Shown: piece after piece, positions 22,667 through 33,192 of the stretch
How the letters are laid out: each line of letters opens with the position of its first letter
Numbering within the stretch: position 1 is the stretch's first letter
NCBI GenBank assembly: GCA_024305745.1
Contig: JAHRBS010000001.1
Location: 2,976,001 to 3,040,000 of the forward strand
Direction of reading: 5' to 3'
Origin: Polyporus tsugae
Lineage: Eukaryota; Basidiomycota; Agaricomycetes; Polyporales; Polyporaceae
Length of the DNA stretch: 64,000 nucleotides
Program-made: the position numbers and the translations under genes
The notes under the pieces: model-generated
Databases searched by the model: none
Seen by the model: only the letters and a program-made list of their open reading frames with translations
Told to the model about the DNA's origin: nothing

Positions 22667-22682
22667 TGACGAGATTGTGAGA

Positions 22683-23277
22683 TGCGCATGATCCCCCGCT
22701 GGGGATTCGATTGCGTCCGGATCCAAAGATGGCGTTGTGTTCATTTGGGAGCACATACATTCCAACGGCTTCACATATTCAATAGCATGGTCTCCGTTTC
22801 TGCGAGGCTATTGTACGTCACATTCTCTCCTGACGGGCACCGTCTCGCCAACGCAGTCTCGAGGGATTGGCCCGATGCTATCTGCTACTCTACTCGCTTG
22901 TACCTGTACCATCTCTCACTCTCACCAAATGGGCGTCGAGTGTTGGTAGCGTCGACCTTGGACGAGATAGTGAGGGTGGGGGACGTGGACCGGCAGCTAC
23001 TCCGACTCCAGGGGCATACGAAGCCGGCCTGCGGAGCATGTTTCTCTCCCTACGTAGCCTGTACATTGCATCCGCATCACGGGACGAGACGGTGCGGTTG
23101 TGGAGGACTCGCGATGGGTCTTGCGTGGCAGCATTCTCCGATCCTAATCTCAGCGCCATGGGCAAAGTAGCTTTCTCCCCCGACGGGAAGATACTGTGGT
23201 CCGCTAGCGAGAGTGGGACAGTCGTTGTTCGCCGTATGTGCGATATCATTCCAGTCGATGAACAGGACCCGCACTAG
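22683..23277 (+). pseudogene. WD40 repeat gene relic
   Basis: Matches the 3' part of the F-box/WD40 gene at 10.2-12.8 kb: DSIASGSKDGVVFIWE, LLRLQGHTKPACGACFSP, YIASASRDETVRLWRTRDGS and GKVAFSPDGKILWSASES line up with repeats there, and the end RRMCDIIPVDE parallels RRMYDVLPICE. The repeats lie in three different frames, and no F-box part is present. It begins about 20 nt after the zinc-finger pseudogene. A decayed, 5'-truncated paralogue. Confidence 0.72.
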
Positions 23278-23978
23278 TAGTTCAATGCATCTTTCGTTTG
23301 GTTTAGTACCTCGACTCGTTTGTACTATTTCGGCGCACTGTTTTTAAATTCTTACGGATTTCCCGTGTACTGCTTGTTTCACCATATATCCGTAGGCTAG
23401 TTGTACGATAGTAACATGTACGCCTTATGCGACCAGAGATATGGCCGTGAATCCTATGCCTCAATCCCCAAAGTCACTGGTAGGTATGGAACTTCCGGAT
23501 CCGCCCTTTATGAGTCACCCTAGTCCCGGACAGTGGCTACAGCAGCATGGAATAGAGGTCGCCCAGTTTGCCATGGATAACCGGGGGAAATGATGTAGGT
23601 GGGAAGCCACCACCGAACGCCGTCAACCTTAAGATGAAGATCGCCTACATTTAGCTGGAAAGTGGGCGGGTCGTGGGAGCATTGTTGGTCAACATCTGAC
23701 TGAAGGCAACCCGTCTTGAGGTCCACAGACATGACATCGGAAAGAAGGAATCAGGGAAGGTGTTGTGGCGCGGTGAGCGCAAAGCGGCACATCGAGCGTG
23801 CGTGATAAGATCGCGGAGAAGATGCACGCGCGATCATGGACGTCGATGTAAAGACGGTGTAATGTACAATTGACTACGTACAAGCACATTGCATTTAAAC
23901 TGCTGCCTCGACAACCGCCGTGGCCGTTGCCGATACTCAACGTCCAACACTTGCACGCAGTTCCCGCACGAGCGGCGT
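23278..23978. other. intergenic
   Basis: No gene or element recognised between the WD40 relic and the 3' end of the membrane-protein gene. Confidence 0.4.
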
Positions 23979-25697
23979 TCACACAACGCTCAAGCGCACT
24001 TCAGGTGGACGCGGCGGACGGATAGGGATCTACGAGCCGAGTTTCGCACCGACAGCGGTGAGCACACATACGTCTCCTCGACGACAACGTACAGGAAGAA
24101 CTCACCGTCTTGAAGGACGCCTCCGTCATATAACCATCCTCGCTTGCAAGCGTCGCGGTGTCCGAATTCGAGTACACGCTATCCCGGAGGACGGCAGGTG
24201 CCATGGGCTTCACCATGTCCGCATCCTTCTGGTAGGGGGTTGCGCGGCCTTGCACAGTCCCTCCAGAGCCGAACGAGCTCTGTGACGGAGGCAATGTTTG
24301 GGCGTTAAGGTACAGCTCCCGCATAGCGCTGCCGCCAATCGGGCCCGCGTTCTGGCTGTTGCTGTACGCGCCAAAGTAGTAGCTCATGTGGCGCGCCGGG
24401 TCTTGAAGCGGCAGTATTGGCGAAGGGAGGCCTGCAGTCATCCTCCTCCGGGCGGTCGCCACGCGACGACGGCGCCGCATGAGGCAGAAGAGGAGAGCAA
24501 CGAGCAGGAGGAGAGCGACGGCTGCGCCGATACTGATGCCGATGATTGCGCCGAGAGGTAGGCCCTTCTGGACATGAGAGGTCTCCGTGATCTGTCTGGA
24601 TACAGACACAAAAAAGACATGGGAGTTAAAGGGAATGACGCAAGCCAAAACGAGATGAGGAATGCTTACGGCGAGTTGGCCTGCTCCGCTTGGCCGATGG
24701 ACGGGCCGAGAGCGCTACTTGTGCTCGACCGCGTGGGTTCAGAAGGACTAGGTTGCGCAGTAGGTTGTGCGCTGGGTTGCGCAGTCGGTTGCCCACTTTG
24801 GTGCACTTGGGCATCAGATTCAGTATGCGCAGCGGTGTTATCCTGTCCGCTAGGCTGAGCATTGGGCTGGGAGGACAGCCGTCCACTCAGAGAGGCGGTG
24901 GAACTGGAGACAGTCGAGGAAGGTTTGGGAGACGTGGAAGGAGTCGCAGATCGGTTGGAGGAGGGGCGCGTGGCCGAGGTATTTTGACTCGGAGCAGACT
25001 CGTTAGGACCCTGCGTATGTCTGCACCGCAGTGTGTGTGAGTGCCAGACGTACGACGTTGACAATGACAAGCGGGGAACATACGGATTGGCAGAGATGCG
25101 ATTGCCGGTCTGGGAGCTCGATGGAGACGGAGTAGGGGCCGTCTGGATACCCGAGCTGGTGCCACTGCGCGATATGAGGAGCATGGAAGGATGCGACGGC
25201 ACGATTGACGCACCTCTGTTGTTTGTCCGTCGTCTCAAACACAACCGCGTCAACGTCCACAGGACCCCCGCCAGCTGCCATGAACACAACCGTGTGCAAT
25301 CCATCTGCCAGACCCGACGCTCCGCCTAGTACCTGTCCGAATAGGTTTTGGGGCGCGGTCGCGTTCGAAAATTGCTGCACCTCGTCGTCGAGTAAGATGA
25401 GATACTGGCCGTAGTTCGCCTTCTTCGCGCCCATCACCCAGAACCCGGTGCCGTTGAACGAAATCGTGCAGGTCGCCCCGGAGACATCGGACGAGGTGTG
25501 CGTGGAGTTGACATACAAGTCTGGGCCATGCCCGGCTGTATGATTCCACGCGCCGGCGGGCTCGAAGAGGAGGAGGGGCGAAGAGTCGTCAACCAGGCGT
25601 GCATAGACGGAAGTAGGGTCTTGGACAATCAGCCCAATGGCATCCCTGCGGCACGATGGTGAGAAAAAGACGTACTCGTAACATTAGAAGCAGCCAT
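23979..25697 (-). CDS. stalked single-pass membrane protein
   Basis: Ectodomain: YARLVDDSSPLLLFEPAGAW through DVDAVVFETTD (about 25645-25230) resembles the galactose-binding-like module common in basidiomycete surface proteins. It is followed by a Ser/Thr/Pro/Gln-rich stalk with a short repeat (QPSAQPTAQPS), one transmembrane helix (LGAIIGISIGAAVALLLLVA), an Arg-rich stop-transfer (MRRRRRVATARRR) and a cytoplasmic tail. Internal splice sites are clear (donors near 25229, 25083, 24668). A final intron to about 24030 would give an end at 23979; without it the frame stops at 24001. The first exon is unresolved: the ATG at 25695-25697 does not splice in phase to the ectodomain. A small exon from the ATG near 25882 with a hydrophobic signal (LVLIFVFLCSSLLC) fits better but uses weak donors. 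Likely a cell-surface sensor or adhesin; function unknown. Confidence 0.65.
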
Positions 25698-26918
25698 CAA
25701 GGCTGACCGAGGGGTGTTCAGTCGTGGATTCGAGACCAGCCGAACGCAACGAGAGCAATGCAAAGAAGAGAAGAGCAGAGGAAAACAAAAATGAGGACCA
25801 GCCTAGAGAGAAACGAAAGTAAGACGGAGGAGAAGAGGTCAGGTCACCGTCAGAGACCGATGCTCAAACCCGGAGCCCGACATAGTGCTCGGAGGCGCGC
25901 TCATCTTGTGTCACTATGCGCCGATGCAGCTCGGATGGCGGGCTGCGCTCCGGGCGATGATGCATGCCGATGGCATCGCCCCCGGACACTGTGCCTGGTT
26001 TCGACTCGTGGCACAGTGTTGAGACCGTTTGAAGGACCAAGGAAACTCCAAGGTCTCGCGCGTTCACGAGGTCGCGGTGATCTGCCGAGATGAACATCAC
26101 AATGCAACAGTGCAACCAACCGGCGCCGGTGGCCGGGTGTGCCATACTTACTTCTTACACCACAGTGGCGCAGAAGCAATGCAACCTTGTACTCATACTA
26201 CATACTACTCTGACGTGACCTCGTGCGCGTAATACGTTCCAATAAAGCGTGAGGAATGAGAGATTGCTGCACCTCCTCACCGCAGCCTGGCTTAGCTGCG
26301 GGGGTGCGGTGTGAGCTATTAGTGGTGTCGGCGACCGCACTACGTCAGTGTACGAGACCAACAGAAGACTAACTGGGCGGGGGAGGTCGAGGAGGGTATG
26401 TAGATTGTGGTGGATGGGAAGAACCTGGGTATCCTGGCCGCCAGAGCAGAGACCGAGTATATATATGCGAGGGAGGCGAACAGAAGAAGTCCTAGGATGA
26501 GAGACATCATAACGAGAACTCCAGTGTCCTATGATGTCACACACTGTGGCTGGTAACTTACTGCCTTGACACTATTTCCGACACGACACGTTACACAGTA
26601 CTTACTAGTACGATGTCTTGGGCAAACTCTCTCAGTGTGTGCCCGCGCAAGCTCACACATCTGATCACTGTGAGGACTTGGATTATGGGGAGAATGGAGG
26701 TCGGACGTTGATTCCCCATGGCGTTCAACTGGATTCCAAGTCGGAGACGGGGTCTGAGGGCAGGGCGCTAGCATTGCCGCATCAAGGTGATGCGCCATCC
26801 CGATCCGGCAGGAGCTTGCCGGTAGATGGTCGCCGCGAAGACCCAAATCCAATCTTGTTCCTTTCCTCATCCCCGTTTGCGCCCCCGCCCCCGCCGTCTC
26901 CCGAGGCTTGCATCCACC
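25698..26918. other. divergent intergenic region
   Basis: May contain the first exon of the upstream minus-strand membrane protein (about 25740-25900). A TATA-like run TATATATAT lies at 26457-26466; a GC hairpin (CCGCAGC..GCTGCGG) lies near 26280-26308. Nothing else recognised. Confidence 0.4.
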
Positions 26919-29900
26919 ATGCCCCCCAAGCCACCCCCCAAGAACAGGCCCAAGTCCGTTCCATCCACCTCGCGCGAGCTCGTGCCCGTCGGGCCGAGAG
27001 AAGTCTTCAGGTCCAAGCACCATGGACGCGAGCGCGACGAGAACGGCAACAAGCCGCTCACCGCCCGCGCCCTCATCCTCCGCCATGGCAAACACGGCGC
27101 CATGGGCACCGGAGAGGTCGTCCTCGCGACGCGCATGAGTGGACGCGAGAAGCTAGATCTGTTGGCAGGTACGTTTCCCACCGATTGGCGCGTCGGATGT
27201 GCCGTTTGGCTAAAACAAACGTCCCCAGAGGATCTCATCAAGCAGGCCGTTGCCGCTCCCTTCAAGCTCGACGTATGCTTGAGGATCGCGGACTCGCAGC
27301 TTGGCGGTACATACGATTCGTCCTCGTACCCGGAGCCAGATCCCTCAACGCATCGATTTTCACAGCGTATTTGGACGAGCTGAGTGCTCTCCAAGAACCC
27401 GACTTCTTCTACCAGAGGATGAAGGACGAAGTCGATTCGCACACCAATCCGGCGCGCGCAAAGGCCCTCATCAATAAGAAGGAGCACGTCGTCCCCATGG
27501 TCGCCAGCCAGTAAGCGCACCCCCTATTCTGGTATCGAAGGACGCCACTTAGCGTTTCGTGCCCATGAAGCATCCACAACACGTACATGATGGCGTCCGG
27601 CTGGCGGCTCGTCGGTGACCTTCTTCGTGAGCTCATCGAAGACGGTCTCGACGACACCGTCATCAAGTCCCAGCTTCGTGCGGAGCCGTCTATGCGATCG
27701 CGCTTCCTGGTCCTCTACGACACCGTCAACATTCTCGTCCAGGCCGGTCAGAACAACTTCGCCGTGCTTGCTAGCGCTACCCGTACGTACACTTCCATCT
27801 CGTTGTTCCAACCAATACTGGGGAGTGGACGACGTTCGAATTTCGAATTCCACTGCTATTTCAGTCTTCCTCATGCGTCCTTCTCAGCGAAGGCACGATC
27901 GGGGTATACCTGCCTTGGTGCTGGGACGAGTACGGGTCGAGATGAGGTCGACCCATACAAATGCCATGCCTGACGGCCGTTTGAGGGGAGACTGTTTGTC
28001 GCATGCTTGTTGTATTGGGCCGAATGGTTCATCGTCAACGCAGTGTTCTCTATGACGCCTTTCCCCCGTGGTTCTGTTACAACCAGCGACCTTTTGTGCT
28101 CGGCCGTGCCTCCTCCACGGCGCGCGTTATTTGCACGACCTTCAGTCCACCTGTTGTGGCCTGAATCTTAACTGGAACAAGTGGCTTGACGAGGGTTGAA
28201 ACGTTGACCAGCCCCGTCGACGTATATGTGACGGGCACCAGGGAGGACTGAGGGCTAAGTTCACATAATACTGTACTGCGGGAAAGTTCTGCAGTCCTAT
28301 GTGGCTTAGTCCTCTAATTCGTACACAGAACAATTCTATTGAGTGCTGCCACTGACATAACGATGTAGGGCACTATGGCCAATACTTCAACATCATCAAG
28401 GATCCGAAAACCAAACAAGAGGAATATACCTTTGACTGGGGCGCCCTCAAGTCGGTCCATAAGTCGTTCCTCGACTCGCTGATCGTCGAGCTGTGCCTTC
28501 CGAACTCGCCGATTCCCCAGCAGGTCTTGTACCAGCTCCTTGGCGAGGCGATCGAAGAATCGCCCAAGGACGCGAAGCAGTTCTCGCAGGCAGTCTGGGA
28601 CGCCGTGGGCGATCTCTCGGTCAGTCTGCCCGGCCATGTCTGCGGCGTATACCCGTTTACATGCACGTCCGATAGACGATTGTCGAGGTACAGGCGATGC
28701 TCGAGGGTATCCTCTTGGGCGCCGAGGGTGCGCAGTGGAAGCAGGAGCCGCGCAAGATGCCCGAAGCGTACGAGGCCTGGGCCGACGCACAGATCCACTC
28801 CGCGCAGGCGACCGCGCTCTGGGATGTGTACAGCGACTTGATCCACCCGCTGGAGAACACGAAGAAGAGGTCGGTTGTCGACCAGTTCTGGACGTACATC
28901 CGGAAGGTTGGCTGGCAGCTGCACATGCATGGCGTTTTTGACTGAAAACGGGTCTCTAGAACTACCAGAACGTCTGCGGTAAAACCCCCGACCAGCTGTG
29001 GCACATCGACGACATCCGGAAGGTAAAGGCGATGTGGCACGGATGGGATCCGAAGCACCGCCGCAGGAACGGCGAGGACGAGCTCGCGCTTGTGCCCAGT
29101 GGGAAGGGGGGCGGGAAAGGCGGGAAGAAGAAGCGATTGGCGATCACCAACGGCGACGACAGCGACGACTCCATGCCGTCGCTCCAGACGGTGTCGGACT
29201 CGTCCGACGAAGAGGACGAAGAGGCTGATGACGATGACGACGACGATGTGGAAGATGACGACAGCGACGGGTCCGAGGGGTACGACACGGACGAGGAGGA
29301 CGAGCTCCGGGACTGGCTGCGCGAGGCGATGGACACTGCGGTCGCTTCGTCGGACTTCTACGGGCATGGTCCCGCACCGGAGTTCGATGCTCTCGCCGAG
29401 GAGCGCAAGGGCAACCCGTTCCTGAAGCTTCTGGGATCTCTGAGAGGTATGTTGCACAGGTTCGGTGGGTTCTGTCGACGTTCTTATTCGTTGTGCAGGT
29501 CGTATGTTCTCCACGAGCCCTACGCTGAAGACTGCCACTCGCGATCAGCCCCGCAAGCCATATACGGGACCCAGAGTTCCCGTGGTTAAGACCCATGCTG
29601 GCGCGGCTCCCTCCAAGTCTTCCACTCCAGCTGCGAAGCCCTCGACCGGTCCTAGTAAGTCCAGATCTTTCCTCATCAGCTTATGCCGTCTGATGGACTC
29701 TCCCGACAGCGACTCAACGCCCTCACCAGACAACGGTCGAGGAGGTCGAAGACGAAGAGGCGCTTTCTGCTGCGGCCAAGAAGAAGAAGAAGAAGCCAAA
29801 GAAGAAGAAGAAGCCTGCCGCTGCAACCGCAGACGGCGAAGTGCCGTCATCGCCCCCCATGGCCCCCGCTACCCCTGCGGCCGCCCCAGCTCCTCAGTCC

Positions 29901-30828
29901 GCTAGCCCGCCCGCCACGCCCAAGAAGGCCGCGCCCGCTGCGAAGACCAAGTCGCCGCCACTTCAGGCGCGTGTTGCTTCGTTCGGCAGCTCGATGACCT
30001 CGCTTCCCTTCGGCGCGTCGACGACCTCGCTGCAGACCGAGAAGACGGCGCAGTCCGCACACAAGTACCTTCAGACCGAGGGCCTCGCGGGCGGGAAGCA
30101 GAAGGTAAAGACGCGCGCAGCGGTCGGCAACCTGGGCAACCTGGATGGCATCCCGGAGAAGGGGAAGAAGAACCGATTCTGGAGCGCGTTCGCGAAGAAG
30201 GATAAAGGGCAGGACGTGAAGAACATCGAGGAGAGCGACGACGAGGATGAATATGAAGAGGACGAGGAGACGAAGAAGGAGAAGAAGAAGGGCATATTCG
30301 CGGGGCTGAGCAGGCGCACGTCGGAGCTGATGCACCAGCTGCTCCGGACGTCGGAGGACAAGAAGCAAGGCCTGGCGGACATGCGGTGGGAGAAGTTCGT
30401 GAAGGTGCGTGCGTGTATATGCGCGGCCTGCACGCGCTCCGTATGGGTGACTTGGGGGTGAGGGGACTGACTGGGTTGCTAGCTCATGGAGGGTATGGGT
30501 TTCACGTACATCCCGAGCACGGCTGGCTCGCGTGTGCGGTTCGACCCGCCGAACCCGAGAGACCGCGTAAGTCTCGTTCGCGTCGTACTCTGCGTTTATG
30601 AGGCTTACTTACCTTTTGTTTGGGGTTCGTCAGTCGATCAGTTTCCACAAACGTACGTCGGCCGGTGTTTGGTACAGCTCTACGTAGATTCTCACTGACG
30701 ATGCTTGAACAGCGCACCCGGATCCGACGATCCACCCCATGAAGCTCAAGGATTTCGCGAAGAAGCTGAGGGAATACTACGGCTGGAACGAAGAAGAGTT
30801 CTTGAAGTCGACCCAGCGGGGTGACTGA
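26919..30828 (+). CDS. large fungal protein ending in a HicA-like domain
   Basis: Twelve exons join in phase to 907 residues: 26919-27168, 27229-27306, 27366-27510, 27571-27782, 28369-28619, 28676-28906, 28960-29446, 29499-29654, 29710-30404, 30483-30566, 30634-30652 and 30713-30828. The N-terminal half is helical without a domain I recognise (GWRLVGDLLRELIEDGLDDT, TALWDVYSDLIHPLENTKKR). The centre is very acidic (DSSDEEDEEADDDDDDD), then Lys/Pro/Ala-rich. The C-terminal 75 residues read WEKFVKLMEGMGFTYIPSTA, SRVRFDPP, ISFHKPHPDPTIHPMKLKDF, ending near YYGW. This resembles the HicA fold: a small dsRBD-like domain with a strand-borne His and GSxxxF-type pattern, known from bacterial RNA-cleaving HicA. 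Similar C-terminal domains occur, as I recall, in other fungal proteins. Role unknown; RNA binding is inferred. One intron is 586 nt. Confidence 0.8.
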
Positions 30829-31546
30829 GGTCCGATCGGCTGGTGATAACATAAAGCTGAATTAAAGTTGACGTTGAACAGTTATACGAGTAGTGTCACC
30901 TGTGATTTGTTCTCACGAAGTGTAAACAGAGTCCCTCAACATATACGCATGTTGTTGTATGTGGTACTACATGCCGTAACGTTCCTAGCATATCTCCGTT
31001 CGGCCCGATAGGGTGGCACTCTGAAGAGAAGGTTTGCCAAAGATCTAGAAGGATGGCGCCATGGCGCGCTAGACCGCAAGTCTTCATGAAGTTGACGTTG
31101 GACCGCTTGCCCCGCACAAGTTGACTGAGGCTTTTGAACATCTCACGATCGCCCCGAGGCTATTCGTCTACTTACTGACATGAGTTGTCTTTGCAGGCAA
31201 TGGTTATTACGTTGTATGCAAGTGGCCGTGAAAGGAACGGTGGGTAGGCGGGGTCGGAAGATGCACGGTCGAGGTCGGGATTGACATGGACACTGTGTTG
31301 ACAACCAAAACAAGATGAGTACATAGTATCATCATTTTCGAATTCTAGATCGGCTGTAAACCGGTACACATTGTCGCGCAGAATACGTTATGTATCATGC
31401 AAGTTACAAGCACAACGAATAAAACCCGCGGGAAGCAAAGGTGACGTTGCATGGCGAAGGGCCGAAGGCGAAACGAGCGGGAAGGACGTTTGGTTAGGAA
31501 CGACATCACCCCCCATGCGCAGCTGCCAACGCTGAGGTACTCAGGC
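30829..31546. other. convergent intergenic region
   Basis: 3' flanks of two convergent genes, AT-richer than the surroundings. No element recognised. Confidence 0.45.
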
Positions 31547-32149
31547 CTAGCTCTGCGACAGCAGCTGGAGCTCGTTCACCTCGCCCATGTAGATGATGTT
31601 GTCGTCCCCGACAACCTCCTCGACTACGAGGTCTGCGTTCCGGAATGTTCGTTAGCTAGACCAACCGCAGAGTACGAGCAGCAACCGTCGAAATATCTTA
31701 CCGTAAGACCCCGGAATGAACTCGTGCGGGACGGTCAACAAAGCGGACGCCAGGGTGGGAGATGTGCTCGAGAATGCAAGCTTGTCCGCGATGACGGCTG
31801 AGTAGGTTGCGTTCTGGAGTGTGATGTGGAGCGTCGATATGCTGTCTGCCGTGCGCGTCTGCGAGAGAGCCCGGAGGGCAAGCCTGTTAGTCTCGCCGAC
31901 TTGTGTATGGTCGGAGGTAGTGGGACTGACCTCGTCCGCGAACTCAAACTCGAATGGGGAGCCAAAGGGATCCCCGGAGAGTGGCATGATGATCGTCTGG
32001 TCGGCGCGGGCGTTCAAAGCTGGAGTAGGTTGGACGATCAGCTTCACTGGGCTGGACGACAATTTAGCGGAAGCAAGCTTACGAGTCGCACTGGCGAAGC
32101 CGGTGGCAACGAGGGCGGTGACGGCGAAGGAGACGATGGAGAAACGCAT
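31547..32149 (-). CDS. small secreted protein
   Basis: The start MRFSIVSFAVTALVATGFAS is a clear signal peptide. The last intron is firm: donor at 31701 after GSYG, acceptor before 31632, giving the end DNIIYMGEVNELQLLSQS. Two further in-frame introns are likely because they carry good donor, branch and acceptor signals and are multiples of three: a 63-nt one after the signal peptide (GTAAGC..CTCCAG) and a 72-nt one (GTCAGT..CTCGCAG) before TRTADSISTLHITLQN. With these the mature protein is about 110 residues and beta-rich, with few cysteines. No family recognised. A TATA-like box sits 73-82 nt upstream. Confidence 0.72.
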
Positions 32150-32221
32150 CTTGTCTAGTTCAGTGAAGAGAATGTAGAAAGAACGGAGGAGTTGACGTAG
32201 GATATCGACACATACACCAGC

Positions 32222-32231
32222 ATATATATAT
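32222..32231 (-). promoter_or_regulatory. TATA-like box
   Basis: Ten alternating T/A bases, 73-82 nt upstream of the signal-peptide start at 32149. Position fits a core promoter of the small secreted protein gene; few other genes here show one. Confidence 0.5.
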
Positions 32232-33192
32232 GCAAGGCGTACGTCCGACAGCGTCTGGTCCATACGCTGCGGTCATGCCTTGGTGGGCTGTCAGAGTCTC
32301 AGAAGCCCATGGGTCGACTCGGCGCTGTACTCCGCATCAACGCGCCGCGGCGCGTACAATAGACACAATTCGGACAACGATCGCCGTGGGGTGTACAAGC
32401 CTGAGACCGGCCGTCTGTAAACGCCTATGCATGATGAAACGTGAGGGCAGCCCTTTCTCACTGCCACTGTCTGGGGTAACAAACTACTCACCATAGCTCT
32501 AGAGGTCCAGTAAGGCTGTGCCATGACCGTCATCATCTGAATGTCATAGCCGGCTATCACTGTCCGTATCGTGAGGTCCACGTCCTATAGCATTGGTGAA
32601 AACCCCAGAAGGCACATACATTGAGGACTGCATGCTAACCTCTATCCTCGTGGATTCAGATATAGACCTTCTGTCAGCTTTGAAACGATCATTTTCTCTT
32701 CTTCCATTGTCGTCTCCAGCGACAGATAGTCCTTGGCAAACGCTATACCGGTACCGCATGCCCGTGGACCATGGGGCGTTCAGCATAGGCCTGCATTGCA
32801 GATGACGAAGCCACTCGCCTAAGGGCCCGGTCATGGACGGACTGTTCGCCTGTAAGGATTCCTGCAGCCGTCCGCAGGGCATCCAGATCATCTAGTGTAC
32901 GCGTCTGTCTTCGCCTGCCGCCGTTCGGGAGCTCGCAAACGCCTACCCTAAGCTCCCGAATTTCGCACAACAGAACGCGCTTGAAGAGGTTGTCGGACGA
33001 TGTGCTAGCGGTTGGGGTTGTGGCGGACGGTTGGGGCTGAGCAGACCTGTTAAACAGTAATTCCTGAGAAACACACGCAATACACCCTGGCAAAGGTACA
33101 GAAAATGAGCCCAAGAGCTCAGGGTTGGTGGTTGGAATGGTAGCGGAAGAGAGCGATCCTGCCGCATATAGGCACTCAAGCGCCCAGAGGAG
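32232..33192. other. divergent intergenic region
   Basis: Between the secreted-protein gene (-) and GYP1 (+). A long minus-strand frame here is largely the shadow of GYP1 exon 1. No element recognised. Confidence 0.4.

Noticed and set aside
26280..26308. GC hairpin CCGCAGC..GCTGCGG as a terminator
   Set aside because: Intrinsic terminators are not used by RNA polymerase II genes and no gene ends there.
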